Source of the DNA: Maritimibacter sp.
GTDB taxonomy: Bacteria > Pseudomonadota > Alphaproteobacteria > Rhodobacterales > Rhodobacteraceae
Length of the DNA: 48,923 bases
Direction of reading: 5' to 3'
Assembly: GCA_011389895.1 (NCBI GenBank)
Contig: JAABTN010000021.1
Location: forward strand, 1-48,923
Shown here in pieces: positions 43,355 to 48,923 of the stretch. The notes beneath the pieces were generated by a model. The model was not told where the DNA came from. It worked only from the letters and a program-made list of their open reading frames with translations, and searched no databases. Position 1 is the stretch's first letter, and each line of letters starts with the position of its first letter. Position numbers and translations under genes: made by a program.

Positions 43355-45133
43355 ATGCACGCCTATCGCAGCCACACTTGCGCGGACCTGACCAAGGCCA
43401 ACGTGGGCGAAACCGTTCGCCTTTCCGGCTGGGTGAACCGGGTGCGCGACCATGGCGGTGTGCTGTTCATCGACCTGCGCGACCATTACGGCGTGACCCA
43501 GATCCTCGCGGACGAGGACAGCCCGGTCTTCGCCGAGATCGAGAAACTGCGCTCGGAATTCTGCATCCGGATCGACGGCAAGGTTCTGGCGCGTGACGAC
43601 AGCCTCGTGAACCCGAAATTGCCGACCGGTGAGATCGAGGTTTTCATTCAGGACATGGAGGTGCTTGGGGCATCGGAAGAGCTGCCGCTCATGGTCTTTG
43701 GTGACCAGGAATACCCGGAAGAAACCCGCCTGCGTTATCGTTACCTCGATCTGCGCCGTGATGAGATGCAAGCGAACATCACGCTGCGCTCGGACGTGAT
43801 CGCCAGCATGCGCAAGCGGATGTGGGATCAGGGGTTTCGCGAATACCAGACGCCGATCATCACGGCCTCCAGCCCCGAAGGCGCGCGTGACTTCCTCGTG
43901 CCCTCGCGCCTGCACCCCGGCAAATTCTATGCGCTGCCGCAGGCCCCGCAGCTTTTCAAACAGCTCATCATGGTGTCGGGGTTTGACAAGTATTTCCAGA
44001 TCGCGCCGTGCTTTCGCGACGAAGACCCCCGCGCCGACCGCTCGCCGACGGATTTCTACCAGCTCGACATGGAAATGAGCTTTGTCGAGCAGCAGGACAT
44101 CTTCGACACGATCCAGCCGGTGGTTCAGGGCGTGTTCGAAGAGTTCGGCGGCGGGCGCAAGGTCGACAGCGAATGGGAGCAGATTTCCTACAAGGACTCT
44201 GCGCTCTGGTATGGCACCGACAAGCCCGATCTCAGGAACCCGATCAAGATGCAGGTGGTGAGCGAGCATTTCGCGGGCTCGGGGTTCGCGATCTTCGCCA
44301 AGCTTCTGGAGCAGGACGGCACCGAGATTCGCGCCATCCCGGCCCCCACCGGCGGGTCGCGCAAATTCTGCGACCGGATGAACAAGTTTGCCCAAGCGGA
44401 AGGTCTTCCGGGGATGGGGTATATCTTCTGGCGTGAGGGTGACGACGGGATGGAAGCCGCAGGCCCTCTGGCCAAGAACATCGGCCCCGAGCGCACCGAG
44501 GAGATCCGTCAGCAGCTTGGTCTGGGCGTTGGCGACGCGGCCTTCTTCCTTGGCGGCAAGCCGGAGGCGTTCGAGCGGGTCGCAGGTCGCGCGCGCAGCG
44601 TGATTGGCGATGAGCTTGGCCTAACCGACACCGACCGGTTCGCCTTTGCATGGATCGTGGATTTCCCGATGTACGAGGCGGACGAGGACACGGGCGAGAT
44701 TGATTTCTCGCATAACCCGTTTTCGATGCCGCAGAACCTCGAAGATCTTGATGGCAACCCGTTGGACGTTCTCGGGTTCCAATACGACCTCGCCTGCAAC
44801 GGCTACGAGCTGATTTCCGGCGCGATCCGGAACCACAAGCGCGAGGTGATGTTCAAGGTGTTCGAGAAGGCGGGCTACGGCGCGGACGAAGTCGAAAAAC
44901 GCTTTGGCGGTCTGGCGCGGGCCTTCCAATACGGCGCGCCGCCCCACGGCGGTTGCGCGGCGGGCATCGACCGGATCGTGATGCTCTTGGCGGATGAGGC
45001 GAATATTCGTGAAGTCATGATGTTCCCGATGAACCAGCGCGCCGAAGACCTGATGATGAACGCGCCGTCGGAACCGGCCAACGAACAGCTTCGCGAATTG
45101 TCGCTGCGCGTGATCGACCAACCCAAGGACTGA
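43355..45133 (+). CDS. aspS: Aspartyl-tRNA synthetase, bacterial type
   Basis: This class II synthetase charges tRNA-Asp. The 592-residue length and the order of domains fit the bacterial type: N-terminal anticodon-binding OB fold ([20 protein letters not shown]), motif 2 [19 protein letters not shown], the inserted GAD domain in the middle, and motif 3 [14 protein letters not shown]. His33 in RDHGG stands where E. coli has Leu30; a histidine there was linked to nondiscriminating enzymes that also charge tRNA-Asn for GatCAB amidation. That would fit alphaproteobacteria that lack AsnRS. The ATG at 43355 follows GAGGATC; the longer open frame has no start signal. Single gene. Enzyme call confident; tRNA specificity inferred. 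Confidence 0.97.
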   Translation: MHAYRSHTCADLTKANVGETVRLSGWVNRVRDHGGVLFIDLRDHYGVTQILADEDSPVFAEIEKLRSEFCIRIDGKVLARDDSLVNPKLPTGEIEVFIQDMEVLGASEELPLMVFGDQEYPEETRLRYRYLDLRRDEMQANITLRSDVIASMRKRMWDQGFREYQTPIITASSPEGARDFLVPSRLHPGKFYALPQAPQLFKQLIMVSGFDKYFQIAPCFRDEDPRADRSPTDFYQLDMEMSFVEQQDIFDTIQPVVQGVFEEFGGGRKVDSEWEQISYKDSALWYGTDKPDLRNPIKMQVVSEHFAGSGFAIFAKLLEQDGTEIRAIPAPTGGSRKFCDRMNKFAQAEGLPGMGYIFWREGDDGMEAAGPLAKNIGPERTEEIRQQLGLGVGDAAFFLGGKPEAFERVAGRARSVIGDELGLTDTDRFAFAWIVDFPMYEADEDTGEIDFSHNPFSMPQNLEDLDGNPLDVLGFQYDLACNGYELISGAIRNHKREVMFKVFEKAGYGADEVEKRFGGLARAFQYGAPPHGGCAAGIDRIVMLLADEANIREVMMFPMNQRAEDLMMNAPSEPANEQLRELSLRVIDQPKD

Positions 45134-45192
45134 GGCTGCGGGCCACGGGGCCCGATCGTGCCGTGTGGATCGGGGTCGTAGGGCCGGCGGGA

Positions 45193-45381
45193 TCAGCCCT
45201 GCGACACCTCGCCCTCGGCGACGATGTCGCGCTGCGGGTTGTCGCTGACCTGCCTGTCATGGCCGGCCATGGTCAGAAACACCGAGACCGCCATCATCAC
45301 CGCACCGGCCATCAGCACGGTCCAGTCGATCAGGGCGTTGCCTTCTTCTTCACTCATGAAGCGTTCGAAAATCGCTTGCAT
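45193..45381 (-). CDS. Flp/Tad pilin-like small membrane peptide
   Basis: The 62-residue protein has a short basic/acidic start, then EEEGNALIDWTVLMAGAVMM running into a hydrophobic stretch and a polar tail. The arrangement E-G-x(4)-D/E followed by a hydrophobic helix resembles Flp-type prepilins (usual form G-A-T-A-I-E-Y). Here the position five after the glycine is Asp. No Tad export genes are nearby, so it could be an orphan pilin, a pseudopilin, or simply a small inner-membrane protein. The start ATG at 45381 follows AAGGAG at good distance, which supports expression. It is convergent with aspS. I am fairly sure it is a gene, less sure it is a pilin. Confidence 0.6.
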   Translation of the reverse strand: MQAIFERFMSEEEGNALIDWTVLMAGAVMMAVSVFLTMAGHDRQVSDNPQRDIVAEGEVSQG

Positions 45382-45555
45382 TCTTGTCTCCTTCCCTCGG
45401 GATGGGGCCGTCGGCGGCCCCCCGTGACATGGTCTGAATTTGCCCGGTGATTTGGGCGAGAATGCGGAAGCCCGATGCCCGAATTGGAACGGTTTGGGGG
45501 ATTTACAGGGGCCGGATTGCGCCATAACCGTTGATCAGGGGAAGGGAGCCGGGGC

Positions 45556-46278
45556 ATGACGGGCGACGACAGGATGTTTGGGCCAAAGGTGGACGGGTGG
45601 CGGACGCCGCCGCGCCCCGACGGTGTCACCCTTTCGGGCCGCTTCGCCCATCTCGAACCGCTTACCCCGGAAAAACACGCCGCCATGCTGTATCGCGCCT
45701 ATGATGGCGCTGACGCGGTCTGGGATTATCTTCCGGTCGGCCCCTTCGCCTCTGCCGCGACGTTCCATCGCTGGATGCGCGATGCGACCGCGGGCGATGA
45801 CCCGGTCTTCTTCGCGATCCAAAACCTTGAGACCGGCGGGTGGGAGGGGTTTTGCGCCCTTCTCAACATCGCCCCCGCGACCGGGTCCATCGAGGTGGGG
45901 TTCATCACCTTCGCCCCCGCGCTTCAGAAAACCCGGGCGGCGAGCGAGGCGATGTTTCTCCTGATGCAATGGGCCTTCAAGGCGGGGTATCGGCGCTATG
46001 AATGGAAATGCAACGCGCTCAACCTTGCCTCGCGCCGGGCGGCGCAGCGGCTTGGGTTCAGCTACGAAGGCGTGTTTCGCCAGCACATGGTGGTGAAGGG
46101 GCGCAACCGCGACACCGCGTGGTTTGCAGCCATCGACCGCGAATGGCCCGCGCTGAAGGAAGCGTTCCAGGCCTGGCTCGCCCCGTCGAACTTCGACCCC
46201 TCCGGGCAGCAGCGTGAGCGCCTTGGTGATCTGACCGCACTGGTGCGCAGCGCCTCGGACCCGGCCCTGCGCCGCTGA
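45556..46278 (+). CDS. GNAT-family N-acetyltransferase (RimJ/RimL-like)
   Basis: The 240-residue protein has an acetyltransferase fold of the RimJ/RimL type: LSGRFAHLEPLTPEKHAAML at the start, GSIEVGFITFAPALQKTRAA with the acetyl-CoA-binding turn, and LNLASRRAAQRLGFSYEGVF, the classic end of GNAT domains. A C-terminal extension of about 50 residues is present. Such enzymes acetylate protein N-termini, ribosomal proteins or small molecules; the substrate cannot be read here. The ATG at 45556 follows GGGAAGGGAG. It is a single gene, convergent with the response-regulator gene downstream with a 29-base gap. Family is confident. Confidence 0.88.
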   Translation: MTGDDRMFGPKVDGWRTPPRPDGVTLSGRFAHLEPLTPEKHAAMLYRAYDGADAVWDYLPVGPFASAATFHRWMRDATAGDDPVFFAIQNLETGGWEGFCALLNIAPATGSIEVGFITFAPALQKTRAASEAMFLLMQWAFKAGYRRYEWKCNALNLASRRAAQRLGFSYEGVFRQHMVVKGRNRDTAWFAAIDREWPALKEAFQAWLAPSNFDPSGQQRERLGDLTALVRSASDPALRR

Positions 46279-46307
46279 TGCGAACGCGGCGGGGAGGTCG
46301 CCCCGCC

Positions 46308-46994
46308 TCATCCCGTCGCCGCGATCCGGTCGCGCAACAGCGCCTCCATACGGTCTGGCACCGGTGCCGGTCCATCACCAAGATCCGCGCAGGCCGCCCC
46401 AAGCTCCGCGTCATGGGCCGTCAGCGCCACGCCTTGCAGGAAATGCACGAGATAGCCGTATTCACCGCTCGCACGCGCTTCGGTTAGAAGGTCGGCGGCA
46501 TTCAGCAGGTCTTCGGCCAACGCCACGGGATCGGGTTCGACCGTCTCGCTGTCGACCGGACGCAGCCCCCCGGGCCGCGCCTCGGGGGGGAGCGCCGCGA
46601 GCACGGCCTGTTGGAACGTGGCGAGGCTTTCCACGGGCTTGGCCAAGAACCCGTCCGCCCCCGCAGCACCCGCCCGAGCCCGCGCCTCCGGGTCGCCAGA
46701 CAGGCCCAGGATCACCGGGCGGGACGCGCCATCCGCAAGCTGACCGATCAGCTCGGCCCCCGACCCGTCCGGCAACCCCATGTCAACGATCACCACCGAG
46801 GGGCGATAAACCGCAAGATGGCGCCGCGCGGACCCAAGGCTATCGGCCCGCCGGATACGTGCACCCGAGCGCAGGCACAAAAGCCGGATCGCTTCCGAAG
46901 CAAATCGGCTGTCTTCGACCACCAGCACGGTCGACCCGGCCAAGGGCCGGTCGCGCGAGGGTTTTGGAACTGGGGGTATGAGGCTGTCGTCCAT
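46308..46994 (-). CDS. Response regulator with receiver domain and unknown C-terminal region
   Basis: The 228-residue protein has a receiver domain at about residues 20-130: the acid pair Glu27-Asp28 in VLVVEDSR, phosphoacceptor Asp71 in VVIVDMGLPDGSG, Ser99 in LGLSGD and Lys119 in GFLAKPVES are all present. A proline-rich N-terminus precedes it. The last 90 residues are alanine/leucine-rich and probably helical (DLLNAADLLTEARASGEYG), with no recognised DNA-binding or enzymatic output domain. No histidine kinase is adjacent. The start at 46994 follows AGGAGCAAG. It may act by protein-protein contact, with the helical end binding a partner. Receiver domain confident; pathway unknown. Confidence 0.85.
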   Translation of the reverse strand: MDDSLIPPVPKPSRDRPLAGSTVLVVEDSRFASEAIRLLCLRSGARIRRADSLGSARRHLAVYRPSVVIVDMGLPDGSGAELIGQLADGASRPVILGLSGDPEARARAGAAGADGFLAKPVESLATFQQAVLAALPPEARPGGLRPVDSETVEPDPVALAEDLLNAADLLTEARASGEYGYLVHFLQGVALTAHDAELGAACADLGDGPAPVPDRMEALLRDRIAATG

Positions 46995-47141
46995 CGTCTT
47001 GCTCCTTCGTCCCAAGAACCGAACCACGAAAAGGGTGAACGCGGCGTTAACGCGCCGCGTCCCTGCGGCGAATGATCGCCTCCCTTGCGCGAAACCCGGC
47101 CCTTGGGCATAAGCGGGATCAACAGATGCTGGGAGACAGAC

Positions 47142-47546
47142 ATGATCGGACGCCTGAACCACGTCGCCATCGCGGTGCCGGATCTCGACGCTGCCGCCGC
47201 GCAGTATCGCGACACGCTCGGGGCGACCGTCCGGGACCCGCAGGATGAACCGGACCACGGCGTCACGGTGGTGTTCATCGACCTGCCCAACACCAAGATC
47301 GAGCTGCTCTATCCGCTGGGCGACGCCTCGCCCATCCAGGGATTTCTTGACAAGAACCCCTCGGGCGGCATCCACCACATGTGCTACGAGGTCGACGATA
47401 TCATCGAGGCGCGTGACAGGCTCAAGGCGGACGGGGCCCGCGTGCTCGGCACCGGCGAGCCGAAGATCGGCGCGCATGGCAAGCCCGTTTTGTTTCTGCA
47501 TCCGAAAGATTTCAACGGTTGCCTGATCGAATTGGAGCAGGTTTGA
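47142..47546 (+). CDS. mce: Methylmalonyl-CoA epimerase
   Basis: The enzyme interconverts the (2S) and (2R) forms of methylmalonyl-CoA on the propionate-to-succinate route. The 134-residue vicinal-oxygen-chelate protein has metal ligands at His7 (RLNHVAIAVPDL), the glutamate around 54 (TKIELLYP), His78/79 in GIHHMCYEVDD, and Glu130 in CLIELEQV. Length is normal. The ATG at 47142 follows GGGAGAC. The next gene, DUF1467, overlaps its stop by 1 base (TGATG), a pairing seen commonly in alphaproteobacteria. Propionyl-CoA from odd-chain or branched acid breakdown could feed this step. Confident. Confidence 0.95.
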   Translation: MIGRLNHVAIAVPDLDAAAAQYRDTLGATVRDPQDEPDHGVTVVFIDLPNTKIELLYPLGDASPIQGFLDKNPSGGIHHMCYEVDDIIEARDRLKADGARVLGTGEPKIGAHGKPVLFLHPKDFNGCLIELEQV

Positions 47547-47827
47547 TGTCCATCACCGCCGCCCTCGTCCTGTTCGTGGTGATCTGGTTCATGACCATGT
47601 TCATCGTCCTCCCGATCCAATTGCGCACGCAAGGTGAAGAGGGCGATGTCGTCCCCGGCACCCACCAAGGCGCGCCCTCGGATTTCAGGACCGGGCGCAC
47701 CATGCTGATCACCACGCTGGTGGCCACCCCGATCTGGGCGGTGATCGCCGGGATCATCCTCTCCGGTGTCGTCACCATCGACATGCTGGACTGGCGCGGA
47801 TACCTGGGCGAACGCACCCCGAATTGA
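47546..47827 (+). CDS. DUF1467 family small membrane protein
   Basis: The 93-residue protein has two membrane helices: ALVLFVVIWFMTMFIVLPI near the N-terminus and TLVATPIWAVIAGIILSGV near the C-terminus. A charged loop of about 30 residues (LRTQGEEGDVVPGTHQGAP) separates them. This loop and IWFMTMFIVLPIQ are typical of DUF1467, a family of unknown function often encoded next to mce. The start overlaps the mce stop by 1 base, so translation is coupled. It is the last clear core gene in the window. Family is confident; role is unknown. Confidence 0.85.
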   Translation: MSITAALVLFVVIWFMTMFIVLPIQLRTQGEEGDVVPGTHQGAPSDFRTGRTMLITTLVATPIWAVIAGIILSGVVTIDMLDWRGYLGERTPN

Positions 47828-48201
47828 GCGTCGGGGCAGCCCGGGTCCGCGCAGGTCCCACCGTGGAGACCCGCGTGGGGCAGCATGGCAGCCGTGGGCA
47901 GGTGTCGCCGATGGCTCTTGATCCGGGCATGTGGTTCCGGCCCGAAGCGAGCAGACAAACAAGCCGCGTCGTGCGTCCAGTGGCACCACCATCACGAAGG
48001 CGAGAAGCTTTCGTTCGTTATGGTCGACATGAACGGTCGCAATGCGCAGGAAGTTGCCGCTGCAAAACTGCAAACTATGGTCGCCCTTCAAGACGTGACC
48101 AGCCTTAGGCAGTCGCGGATTACCGGCCCAAGTCTTGTTTGCTCATGATGTTGACTGTATCTGGGTCAGAAGGAACACGAACCGATCATAAGGAGACTGA
48201 A
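47828..48201. other. Gene-free stretch
   Basis: I see no supportable gene, RNA, or repeat here. Open frames in this stretch have no recognisable family or ribosome site. The composition becomes less GC-rich toward 48140. Confidence 0.5.
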
Positions 48202-48375
48202 ATGAGGCTATCCGCCCCGAAGTTTATAGTGTTTATTATCTCACTCGTATTCGCCCTGATCGGCATATTGCCGCTTCTAGGTATTGCCATCCCATCTGTT
48301 GGTATCTCTACCGTTTGGGCGCTTGCCATCGGCTATGCGGTCCTAGCAGCAGGGGTTCTGTTCAAGGGCATCTAG
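48202..48375 (+). CDS. Small two-helix membrane protein of unknown function
   Basis: The 57-residue protein begins MRLSAPKFIVFIISLVFALI and consists of two hydrophobic helices joined by a short GIAIPSVGIST loop, ending in AAGVLFKGI. A good ribosome site (AAGGAG) stands 7 bases before the ATG at 48202. That makes it a real gene despite its size. Similar short proteins occur in many alphaproteobacteria without known function. It lies in a stretch visibly poorer in G and C than the rest of the window, which may mean a different origin. Single gene. Likely an inner-membrane peptide. Confidence 0.7.
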   Translation: MRLSAPKFIVFIISLVFALIGILPLLGIAIPSVGISTVWALAIGYAVLAAGVLFKGI

Positions 48376-48743
48376 ACCCGCCACACCCAAGTAAATCTCT
48401 TCTTTCGCTGTCCAGACCTTGGTATTTCTTATATAAATCATAATGTTGATGCCTACGAAGGCGTGCTTCATGGATCACCGAGAGGGCGTGGGTTCTCATC
48501 GGCCTTACCCGTCGAATTCGACGATCCAGCCATGATTTCTCAAACTCCGCCTCTTACCAGTTCGCGACCCGCGCGGTGAAGGTCAGCTATCGCAGACTCG
48601 AGCCAAAGGCTGTGGGGACGCTTCCGGCTGGGAGCGTTCACTAGGTGCACATGCAGCGAACGACGGCGATGCGCAGGGAGGGGGCTTTGCAAAGTGTACC
48701 AATGCTGCGTAGTTTTGGCATCAAGAACTTAAAGGTTGTGAAC
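48376..48743. other. Gene-free, less GC-rich stretch
   Basis: No convincing gene was found. Several short open frames exist on both strands (for example a 40-codon frame on the minus strand beginning near 48470) but none has a ribosome site or a recognisable family. It could contain worn-out remains of a mobile element, which I cannot show. Confidence 0.4.
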
Positions 48744-48923
48744 GTGAAGAAAAACTCTTGGAGAAATGGCTTTGCTGTTGGATTGGTTGCGGGTGCAGGC
48801 GTATGCGTTCTATTGCTTCTAACCGTTTCCACCGTTCCAGTGGGTGGCTCGAACAGCACGAGCGACTGGTTGACCTCAATTTCATCCATTTTGTCCGTGT
48901 TGATCAGCGTGATCGCCGTGATT
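48744..48923 (+). CDS. Small membrane protein, cut by the window end
   Basis: The frame is open from the start to the last base, and 60 residues are visible. It begins with a basic stretch (KKNSWRNG) and a first hydrophobic helix AVGLVAGAGVCVLLLLTVST. A polar loop (GGSNSTSDW) follows, then a second hydrophobic helix (ISSILSVLISVIAVI) that runs off the edge. GTG at 48744 is chosen because AAAGG precedes it at a good distance; an in-frame ATG at 48702 or 48651 is possible. No family is recognised. It lies in the same less GC-rich stretch as the small membrane protein at 48202. Confidence 0.5.
   Translation, partial: MKKNSWRNGFAVGLVAGAGVCVLLLLTVSTVPVGGSNSTSDWLTSISSILSVLISVIAVI

Noticed and set aside
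47885-48148. 87-codon plus-strand frame with a HHHH stretch
   Set aside because: No ribosome site, no family, and low coding character.
48330-48470. Short minus-strand frame beginning MKHAFVGINIM
   Set aside because: About 40 codons without a ribosome site or recognisable family, overlapping a better-supported small gene on the plus strand.
1-48923. CRISPR arrays, tRNA or rRNA genes, phage genes, intact insertion sequences
   Set aside because: None was found on reading both strands; no regularly spaced repeats, cloverleaf-like segments with a CCA end, or transposase motifs were seen.

Overview
The window is GC-rich chromosomal DNA from an alphaproteobacterium, most likely a marine Rhodobacterales (Roseobacter-type) organism. 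The evidence is a detached F0 operon in the order atpI-atpB-atpE-atpF'-atpF, paired short and long lipoproteins of Rhodobacter type, tandem cyclopropane-fatty-acid synthases, mce followed by a DUF1467 gene, and an intergenic hairpin with a GGAATATTT-like tail of a kind I associate with Roseobacter genomes. No rRNA, tRNA, CRISPR array, phage gene or intact insertion sequence was seen.

Layout. Positions 1-3736 hold the end of a DUF1285 gene, a lone ArsR regulator and the F0 ATP synthase operon with a clean terminator. Positions 3841-5631 hold a permuted NlpC/P60-like lipoprotein and a DUF1989 protein. Positions 5683-30214 form one large catabolic region. It contains glutaryl-CoA dehydrogenase and a divergent family III CoA-transferase, then a plus-strand operon (acyl-CoA ligase, fused enoyl-CoA hydratase/3-hydroxyacyl-CoA dehydrogenase, heteromeric acyl-CoA dehydrogenase pair) that resembles the pim dicarboxylate operon of Rhodopseudomonas palustris. 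A 12-gene minus-strand run (25076 down to 14267) follows: a second heteromeric acyl-CoA dehydrogenase pair, three SDRs, a MaoC hydratase, a thiolase, an ACAD11-like dehydrogenase, a histidine-phosphatase-like protein, an APH-type kinase, an IclR regulator and a thioesterase. A divergent plus-strand branched-chain-type ABC transporter (25241-30214) supplies uptake. The region therefore encodes import, CoA activation, beta-oxidation and the glutaryl-CoA exit for an organic acid whose identity the sequence does not give; a dicarboxylate or a hydroxylated fatty or alicyclic acid is most likely.

The best candidate for an undescribed system is this region and its control. The same 15-bp palindrome (consensus TTTYGCRATGMAAAA) occurs twice between the divergent ABC and beta-oxidation operons, and once upstream of the acyl-CoA ligase operon. 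That makes it a plausible operator for the IclR protein encoded inside the region. The kinase, phosphatase-like and ACAD11-like genes look like a split version of the ACAD10/ACAD11 (and LvaA/LvaC) module for 4-hydroxyacyl-CoA breakdown. The transporter ATPases carry degenerate residues that would meet in one composite ATP site.

Positions 30563-48923 are mostly housekeeping with some accessory genes: two small lipoproteins, rimO, two tandem sulfotransferase-like genes, sdaA, carB, a GT87-type membrane protein, two CFA synthases, aspS, a Flp-pilin-like peptide, a GNAT acetyltransferase, a lone response regulator, mce and a DUF1467 gene. The last 1.1 kb is gene-poor and visibly less GC-rich, with two small membrane-protein genes, the last of them cut by the window edge.
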